A DNA stretch of 64,000 nucleotides from an uncultured Polaribacter sp. (lineage in GTDB: Bacteria; Bacteroidota; Bacteroidia; Flavobacteriales; Flavobacteriaceae). The stretch lies in NCBI RefSeq assembly GCF_947500975.1, contig NZ_CANMUE010000004.1, positions 186,001 to 250,000 on the forward strand, written 5' to 3'. Positions 56,709 to 64,000 of the stretch are shown here, in pieces (position 1 is the first letter of the stretch; every line of letters begins with the position of its first letter). The notes under the pieces are model-generated. The model was given only the letters and a program-made list of their open reading frames with translations. It was not told the DNA's origin and did no database searches. A program made the translations under genes and the position numbers.

Positions 56709-56747
56709 TAACTATTGAACTTTTAGAAAATAAATCAATAACGATCA

Positions 56748-57677
56748 ATGAAGAATTTACTCGAGATTAATAATGTTGTAAAAAATTATGGTGACTTTAG
56801 AGCATTAAACGATGTTTCCATTCATATTCCTAAAGGAAGTGTATATGGTTTGTTAGGGCCAAACGGAGCAGGGAAAACTTCGTTGATAAGAATTGTCAAC
56901 CAAATTACAATGCCAGATTCTGGTACAATTTTTATTGATGGAGAGCCATTATCGCCAAAACATACAGCAAATATTGGCTACTTACCCGAAGAACGTGGTT
57001 TGTATAAATCCATGAAAGTTGGTGAACAGGCTTTGTATTTGGCGCAATTAAAAGGTTTGAGTAAATCTGAAGCAAAAAAGCGATTAAAATATTGGTTCGA
57101 TAAGTTTGATATATCTGCATGGTGGGGAAAAAAGATTGAAGAATTATCAAAAGGAATGGCGCAAAAAGTACAGTTTATTGTTACGGTAATGCACAATCCA
57201 AAATTGTTAATTTTTGACGAGCCTTTTTCTGGATTTGATCCTATAAACGCACAATTAATAGCAAAAGAAATTTTAAAATTACGAGATGAAGGGGCAACTA
57301 TAATTTTTTCTACACATAGAATGGAATCTGTAGAAGAAATGTGTGATGAAATTGCTTTGATCGATAAATCTAATAAAATTTTAGATGGAAATTTAGCAGA
57401 TATTAAACGTCAATTTAGAACTAATACTTTTCAAGTTGGTTTAAATACAGCCAACCCTAAAGAGGTTGAAGAAAAGTTGAAAGAGAATTTCGAGGTTTTT
57501 CCGGCAGATTTTACATTGTTAGGAAATGAGCTAACAATGAATGTTAAGTTAAAAGAACAAGAATCTACAAACGAGTTATTATCTTTTTTAACGAGTAGAG
57601 GAGAAGTGCAGCATTTTGTAGAATTAATTCCAAGTGCAAACGATATTTTCATTCAAGCAATAAATAAAAACAATTAG
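56748..57677 (+). CDS. ABC transporter ATP-binding protein (NatA-like)
   Basis: A 309-residue ABC ATPase. Walker A is GLLGPNGAGKTSLIRI, the signature is ELSKGMAQKVQ (LSKGM in place of LSGGQ, common in exporters of this group), Walker B is LLIFDEPFSGFDP, and the H-loop is FSTHRM. A C-terminal extension of about 90 residues (DUF4162-like) follows the ATPase core. It energises the permease encoded 3 bp downstream, most likely for export of a small ion or lipophilic compound. It runs divergently from the marR operon. Confidence 0.9.
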   Translation: MKNLLEINNVVKNYGDFRALNDVSIHIPKGSVYGLLGPNGAGKTSLIRIVNQITMPDSGTIFIDGEPLSPKHTANIGYLPEERGLYKSMKVGEQALYLAQLKGLSKSEAKKRLKYWFDKFDISAWWGKKIEELSKGMAQKVQFIVTVMHNPKLLIFDEPFSGFDPINAQLIAKEILKLRDEGATIIFSTHRMESVEEMCDEIALIDKSNKILDGNLADIKRQFRTNTFQVGLNTANPKEVEEKLKENFEVFPADFTLLGNELTMNVKLKEQESTNELLSFLTSRGEVQHFVELIPSANDIFIQAINKNN

Positions 57678-57680
57678 AAA

Positions 57681-59006
57681 ATGAGCAAGTTAAAACTAAT
57701 TATACAAAGAGAGTTTATTGCAAAGGTTCGTAATAAATCATTTATAATAATGACTTTTTTGAGTCCGTTAATTATGGTGGGTATGGGTGCTTTGGTTTTC
57801 TTTTTGATGAAAAAAAATGAAGAAAAAATAAAAGAAATTGTTTATGTTGATGAATCTAAATTATTTTCTAAAGATGATTTTTCTGATACAGAAACAATTC
57901 ATTATCAAGATTTCACAGCATTAGGTGTTGAGGCTACCAAGAAAAAAGTAGAAGAAGGGCATTATGCAGGAGTATTAATAATTCCAAAGAAAGAGAGTTT
58001 AGAGTTACTGGCAAAGTCAATCGAATTTTATTCAAAAGATTCGCCAGGAATGTCAGTTATGAATTCTCTAGAAAATAAAATAGAAACTAAATTAAGAAAT
58101 GAAAAGTTAACCAATTTTGGTATTGATTTAGATAAAATAAAAGAATCTAAAATTCAGACTGATATTAAAATGTATAATTTTTCTGGAGAAGAATCATCTA
58201 AATTAATTAATGGTTTAAAAATAGGAGTTGGTGCAATTGCTGGTTATTTGTTAATGATGTTTGTAATGATTTATGGAACCTCTGTAATGAGAAGTGTTAT
58301 AGAAGAAAAAACAAGTAGAATTATAGAGGTCATTGTTTCATCAGTAAAACCTTTTCAATTAATGATGGGTAAAATTGTTGGAAATGCAGCAGCTGGTTTA
58401 TTACAATTTTTTATTTGGGGAATATTATTGTTTATAATAATGACCGTTGCATCTTCTGTTTTTGGAGTTGATATGGTTGAAATGCAAACAGCAAAATTAC
58501 CTGCAGATCAATTAGAAGCTGCAAAACAAGCAGCTGGTGGAGATAAAATGCAAGTTATAATTCAAGAAATATTAAGATTACCAATTTTAAAAATGTTTGT
58601 TTTATTTATCTTTTACTTTTTAGGAGGTTATATGTTATACAGCTCTTTATTTGCTGCAGTTGGCGCTGCTGTAGATAATGAAACAGACACCCAGCAGTTT
58701 ATGTTACCAATTATGTTGCCTTTAATTTTAGGGGTTTATGTAGGTTTTGCTACGGTAATAAATGACCCTCATGGTTCAATTGCAGTTTTATTTTCACATA
58801 TTCCATTTACATCACCTATTGTAATGTTAATGAGAGTTCCTTTTGGAGTTTCATGGTACGAACTAGTAATATCTATGACATTATTATTGGTAACATTTGT
58901 GTTTATGGTTTGGTTGGCAGCAAAAATATATAGAGTAGGTATTTTAATGTATGGTAAAAAACCAACCTATAAAGATTTGTACAAATGGTTAAAATATAAA
59001 GGATGA
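57681..59006 (+). CDS. ABC-2 type permease (NatB-like)
   Basis: A 441-residue integral membrane protein. The first helix (SFIIMTFLSPLIMVGMGALVFFL) is followed by a long extracytoplasmic domain (about 45-175), then five to six helices, with the cytoplasmic coupling motif GTSVMRSVIEEKTSRIIEVIVSSVKPFQLMMGKI typical of NatB/ABC-2 permeases. A further loop (QTAKLPADQLEAAKQAAGGDKMQ) separates two helices. The substrate is unknown. The gene overlaps the MscS gene by 4 bp. Confidence 0.88.
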   Translation: MSKLKLIIQREFIAKVRNKSFIIMTFLSPLIMVGMGALVFFLMKKNEEKIKEIVYVDESKLFSKDDFSDTETIHYQDFTALGVEATKKKVEEGHYAGVLIIPKKESLELLAKSIEFYSKDSPGMSVMNSLENKIETKLRNEKLTNFGIDLDKIKESKIQTDIKMYNFSGEESSKLINGLKIGVGAIAGYLLMMFVMIYGTSVMRSVIEEKTSRIIEVIVSSVKPFQLMMGKIVGNAAAGLLQFFIWGILLFIIMTVASSVFGVDMVEMQTAKLPADQLEAAKQAAGGDKMQVIIQEILRLPILKMFVLFIFYFLGGYMLYSSLFAAVGAAVDNETDTQQFMLPIMLPLILGVYVGFATVINDPHGSIAVLFSHIPFTSPIVMLMRVPFGVSWYELVISMTLLLVTFVFMVWLAAKIYRVGILMYGKKPTYKDLYKWLKYKG

Positions 59007-59830
59007 TAAAATTTAAAGAATTCTTAAATTATTCTTTTGAAATATCAGAAAAGATTCACATTGATGTAAAAACTATTTTGTTTTTAATCTTTATTTTATT
59101 GATAACGAACTCTTTGTTAAGGTTGGTAAGAAAAATTGTAAATAAAAGGTTAGGTGAAGATGATAAAGGTAAGTTTAAAGCCATATTTTCTTTCTTAAAA
59201 TATTTTGTATACATTTTTGTAATCATAATTGCTTTAGAATCCTCAGGAATACAAGTAGGTGTATTATTAGCGGGTTCAGCAGCATTATTGGTAGGTATTG
59301 GTTTGGGTTTGCAAACCTTGTTTCAAGATATAATTTCAGGTGTTTTTATTTTATTAGATAAAACATTAACCGTAAATGATATTATAGAGGTTGAAGGAAA
59401 AGTTGGCAAGGTTCTTGAAATTAAATTAAGAACAACAAGAGCTATTACAATTGATGATAAAGTTTTAATAATACCCAATCATAAGTTTTTAACTCAAAGT
59501 TTGTTTAATTGGACACAAAATGGAGTGCAAACAACAGAAAGTGTAGAGGTAGGTGTGGCGTATGGCTCTGATGTAGAATTGGTAAAAAGTATTTTAATTG
59601 ATGTTGCAAAAGAGCATTCAAAGATTTTAAAAACAAAAGAGCCCAAAGTTTTATTTACTGATTTTGCTGAAAGTTCTTTAAATTTTAAGTTATTATTTGT
59701 AATTAGTAATAGTTATGAGCACTTAACTATTAAAAGTGATTTACGTTTTGAAATTGATAAAAAATTTAGAGAAAATAATATTACAATCCCTTTTCCACAA
59801 AGAGATGTACACCTTATAAAAAAACAATAA
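59003..59830 (+). CDS. Small-conductance mechanosensitive channel (MscS family)
   Basis: A 275-residue channel protein with three helices. The pore helix region VGVLLAGSAALLVGIGLGLQTLFQDIISGVFILLDKTL has the Gly/Ala packing of MscS TM3. The beta domain follows (VNDIIEVEGKVGKVLEIKLRTTRAITIDDKVLIIPNHKFL in blocks), and the C-terminal alpha/beta domain ends FPQRDVHLIKK. It opens under membrane tension and protects against hypo-osmotic shock. It overlaps the permease gene by 4 bp and lies 1 bp before the response regulator gene. Confidence 0.92.
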   Translation: MIKFKEFLNYSFEISEKIHIDVKTILFLIFILLITNSLLRLVRKIVNKRLGEDDKGKFKAIFSFLKYFVYIFVIIIALESSGIQVGVLLAGSAALLVGIGLGLQTLFQDIISGVFILLDKTLTVNDIIEVEGKVGKVLEIKLRTTRAITIDDKVLIIPNHKFLTQSLFNWTQNGVQTTESVEVGVAYGSDVELVKSILIDVAKEHSKILKTKEPKVLFTDFAESSLNFKLLFVISNSYEHLTIKSDLRFEIDKKFRENNITIPFPQRDVHLIKKQ

Positions 59831-59831
59831 T

Positions 59832-60995
59832 ATGTCTAAGATATTAGTAATTGAAGATGAATCTGCTATTAGAAGAGTCTTAAAAAAAATTATTTCTGAA
59901 GAAAATGAAACATATCAAGTTGAAGAAGCTGAAGATGGTTTGTTAGGTATAGAAATGATAAAAAATAATGATTATGATTTAGTGCTATGTGACATAAAAA
60001 TGCCAAAAATGGATGGTGTTGAGGTGTTGGAAAAAGCTAAAAAAATAAAGCCAGAAGTGCCAATAGTAATGATTTCTGGCCATGGAGATTTAGATACAGC
60101 AGTAAACACAATGCGTTTAGGAGCTTTTGATTATATATCAAAACCACCAGATTTAAATAGATTATTAAATACTGTAAGAAACGCTTTAGATAAAAAAGTA
60201 TTAATTGTAGAAAACAAGCGTTTAAAGAAAAAAGTTAGTAAAAATTACGAAATGATTGGAAATAGTGATGCTATTTCTCACATTAAAGAAATCATAGAAA
60301 AAGTTGCTGCTACAGATGCTAGAGTTTTAATTACTGGTCCTAACGGAACGGGAAAAGAATTAGTTGCGCATTGGTTACACGAAAAATCAGATAGAGTAAA
60401 AGCACCAATGATTGAGGTAAACTGTGCTGCAATTCCATCAGAATTAATAGAAAGTGAACTTTTTGGTCATGTAAAAGGTTCTTTTACAGGAGCGAATAAA
60501 GATAGGGCTGGAAAGTTTGAAGCTGCTAATGGCGGTACCATTTTTTTAGATGAAATTGGTGATATGAGCTTATCTGCTCAAGCAAAAGTTTTACGAGCTT
60601 TACAAGAAAGTAGAATCTCTAGAGTAGGTTCTGATAAAGACATTAAAGTTAATGTTAGAGTAGTTGCAGCAACAAATAAAAACTTACAAGAAGAAATTGC
60701 AGAAGGACGTTTTAGAGAAGATTTGTATCATCGATTAGCGGTAATTTTAATTAAAGTTCCGGCTTTAAATGATAGAAGAGAAGATATTCCTCTATTGGTA
60801 GATTTCTTTTCTAAAAAAATATCTGTAGAACAAGGAATGCCAAAAAAAGAATTTTCTATAGAAGCTATAAAACTATTGCAAGAGTATAATTGGACCGGTA
60901 ATATAAGAGAGTTAAGAAATGTTGTTGAACGTTTAATTATTTTAGGAGAAAAACAAGTTTCTAGTAAAGATGTACAATTATTTGCTAGTAAATAA
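59832..60995 (+). CDS. NtrC-type response regulator with receiver and AAA+ domains, no DNA-binding domain
   Basis: A 387-residue protein. The receiver domain has the phospho-acceptor Asp54 in VLCDIKMPKMDG. The sigma-54-interacting AAA+ domain has Walker A GPNGTGKELVAHWL, the GAFTGA loop in the form GSFTGA, Walker B GGTIFLDEIGDM and the arginine region FREDLYHRLAV. It ends at VSSKDVQLFASK, soon after the AAA+ lid, without the Fis-type helix-turn-helix found in NtrC. No sensor kinase gene is nearby. It could act on sigma-54 polymerase from solution or work in a complex with another DNA-binding protein. Confidence 0.88.
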   Translation: MSKILVIEDESAIRRVLKKIISEENETYQVEEAEDGLLGIEMIKNNDYDLVLCDIKMPKMDGVEVLEKAKKIKPEVPIVMISGHGDLDTAVNTMRLGAFDYISKPPDLNRLLNTVRNALDKKVLIVENKRLKKKVSKNYEMIGNSDAISHIKEIIEKVAATDARVLITGPNGTGKELVAHWLHEKSDRVKAPMIEVNCAAIPSELIESELFGHVKGSFTGANKDRAGKFEAANGGTIFLDEIGDMSLSAQAKVLRALQESRISRVGSDKDIKVNVRVVAATNKNLQEEIAEGRFREDLYHRLAVILIKVPALNDRREDIPLLVDFFSKKISVEQGMPKKEFSIEAIKLLQEYNWTGNIRELRNVVERLIILGEKQVSSKDVQLFASK

Positions 60996-61100
60996 TTGTA
61001 AAGCTTAGCCAATTTTTTTTAGTTTTTTATTTTCTAAGCATCTCATAAGATTTGGCAGACTTTATAAAAATATACTAATTTAGATAAATAGTAACACCTT

Positions 61101-61126
61101 TATTAATTATAGCCATTGTTGGGTGC
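61101..61126. repeat. Half-site at the left border of the cassette region
   Basis: TATTAATTATAGCCATTGT (61101-61119) is the exact reverse complement of 62997-63015. It runs directly into GTTGGGTGC (61118-61126), which is the exact reverse complement of GCACCCAAC at 62111-62119. GTTGGGT fits the integron core-site consensus GTTRRRY. Confidence 0.65.
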
Positions 61127-61152
61127 CATTCCAAAAACATACTCCTCTTTAT

Positions 61153-62106
61153 ATGAATTCAAGACAAAAAGAAATCTTTAAAATAAGTACAGAGGAGAAT
61201 ACAAGGAAAAGAAATTGTATAATAGATGGTTGTAATAAAAAAGCTATTAATTCTCATTTACTTCAAAGGAACGGAATCTTAAAAAACATCTCTAACAATG
61301 GACATTTAGTTGAACGGAAATTAAAAGATCCTTTTAAATGGGCTAAAAATGATGAGATAAGCGAGTTTAGAGAAATTGGATTAAAAAAAGCTTTTTCATT
61401 GCCTTTAATGTGCAGCAAACACGATAGCGAGATATTTAAACCTATTGAAACTCCTCCTTTAGATTTTGAAAACTATCATGCTCAGTTACTTCTTAGCTAT
61501 AGAGTTACTTTAGCAGAAATAAGAAAAAAAGAAATTGTTGTTGATACTTATACTCGAATAATTAACTCTGAAAAAATAACACTCCGAAATCCAGAGAATG
61601 ATAAAGCCTTTCTGAGAGGAACAAAATATGGAATGAAAGATTTAACTCAATTCAAAAAATTAATCGAAGCTGAAATAAAAACTCCAACAAATAGCTTTCA
61701 TTTTGAATATTTTGAGTTTTCTAAATTTGAAACATATGCTTCTGCAATATTCAGTCCTCCTAAGACATTTACTTTTGGTTCGACAAACCCTGAGAAACCA
61801 TATGAACAAGGATTTATACATGTAATTCCTTTGGAAGACGGTTTAAAGGTTATTGTTGGTTATCACAAACAATACGTAAATAGATATTTGAAAAAGTTTG
61901 TGAAAAAATGGAGAAAAACTAATAATGATAATTTGAGTGAACAATTATCACAAGTATTCTGTAGAAACATCGAAAATTGGGGAACTTCACCAAATATGTA
62001 TAAATCAATGACTAAAGAAAATATTGAATTATTCAATAAATACTTTTACTTAAGTGAAATACTTCCAGGTTTTATGATTCCGAAATTAAATTTATTTGAA
62101 AAATAA
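61153..62106 (+). CDS. Cassette-borne hypothetical protein with Cys/His zinc-type motif
   Basis: The ATG at 61153 gives 317 residues. A GTG at 61123 is possible but lies inside the border repeat. The N-terminal part shows C22-x4-C27-x7-H35 (CIIDGCNKKAINSH, then LLQ) and C87-x2-H90 (MCSKHDSEIF), a spacing that suggests a treble-clef or HNH-like zinc site. GHLVERK lies between. The remaining 200 residues are mixed alpha/beta with no family I can name. It is not in an operon. It fills one cassette-like unit, with a trailing inverted repeat beginning a few bases after its stop. Such genes are often defence or stress functions, but nothing here proves that. Confidence 0.75.
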   Translation: MNSRQKEIFKISTEENTRKRNCIIDGCNKKAINSHLLQRNGILKNISNNGHLVERKLKDPFKWAKNDEISEFREIGLKKAFSLPLMCSKHDSEIFKPIETPPLDFENYHAQLLLSYRVTLAEIRKKEIVVDTYTRIINSEKITLRNPENDKAFLRGTKYGMKDLTQFKKLIEAEIKTPTNSFHFEYFEFSKFETYASAIFSPPKTFTFGSTNPEKPYEQGFIHVIPLEDGLKVIVGYHKQYVNRYLKKFVKKWRKTNNDNLSEQLSQVFCRNIENWGTSPNMYKSMTKENIELFNKYFYLSEILPGFMIPKLNLFEK

Positions 62107-62110
62107 AACA

Positions 62111-62242
62111 GCACCCAACAACGCATAACGTTAATTTGGGCTTTGTTATAAACTTAAAGTTCGTTACTTTTAGTAAAAATTCAAGTTAGTTTGATAATTG
62201 ATTTTTCTAAACCCCAAACTAACGTTATGCAAACCGTTAGCA
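62111..62242. repeat. attC-like recombination site 1
   Basis: About 130 bp. It starts with ACCCAAC (fits RYYYAAC) and ends with GTTAGCA (fits GTTRRRY, 62236-62242). Inner arms at 62123-62144 and 62209-62230 are complementary at 20 of 22 positions (GCATAACGTTA in one arm, TAACGTTATGC in the other). The right arm is followed by AAACC before the GTT core, an asymmetry like the unpaired bases of integron attC sites. The next gene starts 10 nt after the core. Confidence 0.65.
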
Positions 62243-62252
62243 ATAATAAAAA

Positions 62253-62981
62253 ATGAAAAAACGAATTAAAATAATAATATTTGAAATTCTAATTATTGGA
62301 GTTTTAAGTGCTTTTTCATTTTCAAAAACCATAAGTAAAAGGAACGATAAAATCCTGTCTCATATTGTAGATTTAAATAAGCAAGACTTAAGACTATTCT
62401 GGAAAACAGAAAATGGTGATATTATCAACAACTTCATAAACCTAAAAGAATATTTAAGTTCAAAATCTGAAAAATTAGTTTTTGCTATGAATGGAGGAAT
62501 GTATCAAAAAGATTTTTCTCCTCAAGGACTTTATATAGAAAATGGAATTATAAGATCTAAAACAAATAATACGGTTAAAGGGTATGGAAATTTCTATCTA
62601 CAACCGAACGGAGTATTCTACATCACAAACGACAATAAAGGTTTCGTTTGTAAAACAACGGATTTTAAAAATACGAATATTAAATATGCAACCCAATCTG
62701 GTCCGCTTCTATTAATCGAGGGTAAAATACATTCAAAATTCAGAGATGCTTCCAAAAATTTAAATATCAGAAACGGAGTTGGGGTTTTGCCCAACGGAAG
62801 GTTATTATTTGCAATGTCTAAAGAGAAAATAAATTTCTATGATTTTGCTAAATATTTTAAGTCATTTGGATGCAAGAATGCTCTTTATTTAGATGGTTTT
62901 GTCTCTAAAACTTATTTGCCTGAAAAAGATTGGATTCAGACAAGTGGTAACTTTGGAGTTATAATTGGAGAAGTACAATAG
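62253..62981 (+). CDS. Phosphodiester glycosidase (NAGPA/DUF2233)-like membrane-anchored protein
   Basis: A 242-residue protein with one N-terminal membrane helix or uncleaved signal (IKIIIFEILIIGVLSAFSF). The body follows the NAGPA-domain order: VFAMNGGMYQKDFSPQGLYIENG, YGNFYLQPNGVFYIT, YATQSGPLLLIEGKIH, NIRNGVGVLPNGRLLFAMS and NALYLDGFVSKTYLPEKDW. NAGPA-type enzymes split GlcNAc-phosphodiesters, and bacterial relatives act on envelope glycans. It should face the periplasm. It is the single gene of the second cassette-like unit and starts only 10 nt after the first attC-like site. Confidence 0.82.
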   Translation: MKKRIKIIIFEILIIGVLSAFSFSKTISKRNDKILSHIVDLNKQDLRLFWKTENGDIINNFINLKEYLSSKSEKLVFAMNGGMYQKDFSPQGLYIENGIIRSKTNNTVKGYGNFYLQPNGVFYITNDNKGFVCKTTDFKNTNIKYATQSGPLLLIEGKIHSKFRDASKNLNIRNGVGVLPNGRLLFAMSKEKINFYDFAKYFKSFGCKNALYLDGFVSKTYLPEKDWIQTSGNFGVIIGEVQ

Positions 62982-62990
62982 AAAATACTA

Positions 62991-63187
62991 TTGCTGACAA
63001 TGGCTATAATTAATACGGGTTTTTGTGTTTAATCCAAAGTTTAGAGTATTTTTATAATGTCCGCCAAATCTTTTGATTTGGCTTTTAAAATGAAAAATTA
63101 AAACAAAATAAAAAGTTTTGGCTAAGTGCTTAATCGAAAAGCCTCCGCTTCTCTAATCCCGCACTAATCATAGCCTAACCGTTACTT
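62991..63187. repeat. attC-like recombination site 2
   Basis: About 197 bp. It begins with TTGCTGAC, one base different from the complement of the GTTAGCAA that opens its cassette, and ends at GTTACTT (63181-63187), which deviates from GTTRRRY. Arms 63002-63019 and 63158-63175 pair at 15 of 18 positions (GGCTATAATTAATACGGG against CCCGCACTAATCATAGCC). TAACC precedes the final GTT, as AAACC does in site 1. The loop holds a perfect GCCAAATC-TTTT-GATTTGGC hairpin followed by TTTT (63063-63086), which could terminate the cassette transcript. No gene is seen from 62982 to 63316. Confidence 0.6.
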
Positions 63188-63316
63188 GTTTTTCGTGATT
63201 GGCTATTTTTTTATGTTTTTTAGGTTCGAGTATTTTCAATTTTATTTTTAATAATTTACAACAACCGTTATTTTGAACAATTTGAATTTATACTTTAAAT
63301 TATTTAACCAAAAAAG

Positions 63317-64000
63317 TTATAGCTTTATTTGTTTTTTTAAGTCCATAATCAAATCATCGTCAACACCCAAATAACGTCTACTTCCTAAATATCTATTTTT
63401 ATTCATTTCATCATAATTAGGTTGAGTTTCATCCATAGAACTTAAATGTACATTGCCAGAGGCATGAATAAATTCATGTTTGTTGTTTCCTAACCAAATA
63501 CCTACGTGTACAACTCTTTGTTTTTTATTTGAAGTCGCTTTTGTTCCGAAGAACAGTAAATCGCCTTTTTGTAAATCTTTAAAGTTTAAGTTCTTGTCAA
63601 CAATTTTTCCAGCATTTATTTGTTGCGATGCATCTCTTGGGATTATAAATCCATTTAGTAAATACACCATTTTTGTAAACCCACTACAATCCATTCCTTT
63701 CGTAGAAGTTCCTCCCCATAAATAAGGAAAACCATCCATTTTTTTTGCAACATTTTCTATATTGTTTTGTGTTGCGTTTAAATTAGTAAGCCAAGATTCA
63801 AATAATGTAGCTTCGTTTCTTTTTATAAAGCCTTTTCTAGCATCAGGATATTCAACTTCTATAAAATCTTTATGTAAAGCTATATATTTTAATATTCCTC
63901 CGGAAGTAATGTCAGAAACTATTTGAGATTTTTCATCCATTCTAGCATAAATATATCCAAAATTTTTGGTGAATATTATTTTCTTTTTATGATTCCAAGT
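63317..64000 (-). CDS. NlpC/P60 (C40) cell-wall peptidase, 5' end outside the window
   Basis: A minus-strand frame that stays open to the window edge, so the N-terminus is missing. The internal ATG at 63940 is not the true start, because the 20 codons before it (ending FGYIYAR) continue an SH3-like wall-binding domain. The catalytic domain has Cys in GMDCSGFTKMVY, His in VVHVGIWLG and a third polar residue in EFIHASGNVHLSS, with YLWGGTSTKG before the Cys. It cleaves peptidoglycan stem peptides (D-Glu to diamino acid bond in known relatives such as YkfC). Confidence 0.88.
   Translation of the reverse strand, partial: TWNHKKKIIFTKNFGYIYARMDEKSQIVSDITSGGILKYIALHKDFIEVEYPDARKGFIKRNEATLFESWLTNLNATQNNIENVAKKMDGFPYLWGGTSTKGMDCSGFTKMVYLLNGFIIPRDASQQINAGKIVDKNLNFKDLQKGDLLFFGTKATSNKKQRVVHVGIWLGNNKHEFIHASGNVHLSSMDETQPNYDEMNKNRYLGSRRYLGVDDDLIMDLKKQIKL

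Noticed and set aside
56569..56748. Longer MarR protein starting at 56748
   Set aside because: The extra 60 residues would be translated from the palindromes and the promoter box and read as AT-rich low-quality sequence. The conserved protein starts at 56568.
61101..63187. Insertion sequence or MITE explanation for the inverted repeats
   Set aside because: There is no transposase gene or remnant and no target-site duplication that I can see, and the inner sites are asymmetric with GTT cores placed after each gene. The cassette interpretation explains more of the pattern, although it is not proven.

Overview
The window is AT-rich chromosomal DNA from a gliding or type IX-secreting marine member of the Flavobacteriaceae (Bacteroidota). 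Polaribacter or Tenacibaculum relatives would fit, but the genus is an inference. The evidence is the adjacent gldJ, porU and porV genes, the TAnnTTTG-type -7 promoter boxes seen before many genes, the near absence of Shine-Dalgarno sequences, a Lacal_2735-family small protein, and the flavobacterial neighbourhoods udk-divIC-mutA-mutB and fadN-fadA-fadE-marR.

Positions 1-16.7 kb hold the end of a surface-polysaccharide locus. It encodes glycosyltransferases, a DegT/perosamine-synthase-like aminotransferase, two hexapeptide acyltransferases, a Wzy-like polymerase, a UDP-xylose synthase-like decarboxylase, a WbpV/WbpL/WbpM-like trio that would make and transfer the first N-acetyl-deoxyhexosamine, and the Wza/Wzc export pair. 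A convergent CpsB-type phosphatase closes the locus behind a bidirectional terminator.

Positions 16.8-31.5 kb carry an amino-sugar kinase-like gene, murF, the gliding/T9SS cluster gldJ / porU-porV, cytidine deaminase with a truncated hemoglobin, a KAS III-like synthase, guaA, and a LysM lipoprotein. Positions 31.5-42.7 kb carry a fused ResB-CcsA cytochrome c assembly protein, an M16 protease, and the udk-divIC-methylmalonyl-CoA mutase operon. Positions 43.1-50.6 kb carry tRNA-Thr, a compact photolyase/TspO/glutathione peroxidase operon, two tandem paralogous small proteins, tRNA-Pro, trxB, a DnaJ-KTSC protein, a membrane hydroxylase and a Crp/Fnr regulator.

Positions 50.6-56.6 kb are a beta-oxidation operon (marR-fadN-fadA-acyl-CoA dehydrogenase, minus strand). 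Two TATGCATGCATA palindromes lie at its promoter. A nearly identical site lies 30 kb away, upstream of the KAS III-like gene, which suggests one MarR regulon joining fatty-acid breakdown to an acyl-CoA condensing enzyme. Divergent from it runs an operon for an ABC-2 exporter, a MscS channel and an NtrC-type regulator that lacks a DNA-binding domain.

The most unusual stretch is 61.1-63.2 kb. Two single-gene units are each followed by a long imperfect inverted repeat with integron attC-like geometry. The start of the first unit (GTTGGGTGC) is the exact complement of the start of its trailing repeat (GCACCCAAC), as expected for an integron gene cassette. No integrase is in the window. The cargo is an unknown protein with a Cys/His zinc-type motif and a membrane-anchored phosphodiester-glycosidase-like protein. 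The window ends inside an NlpC/P60 peptidase gene.
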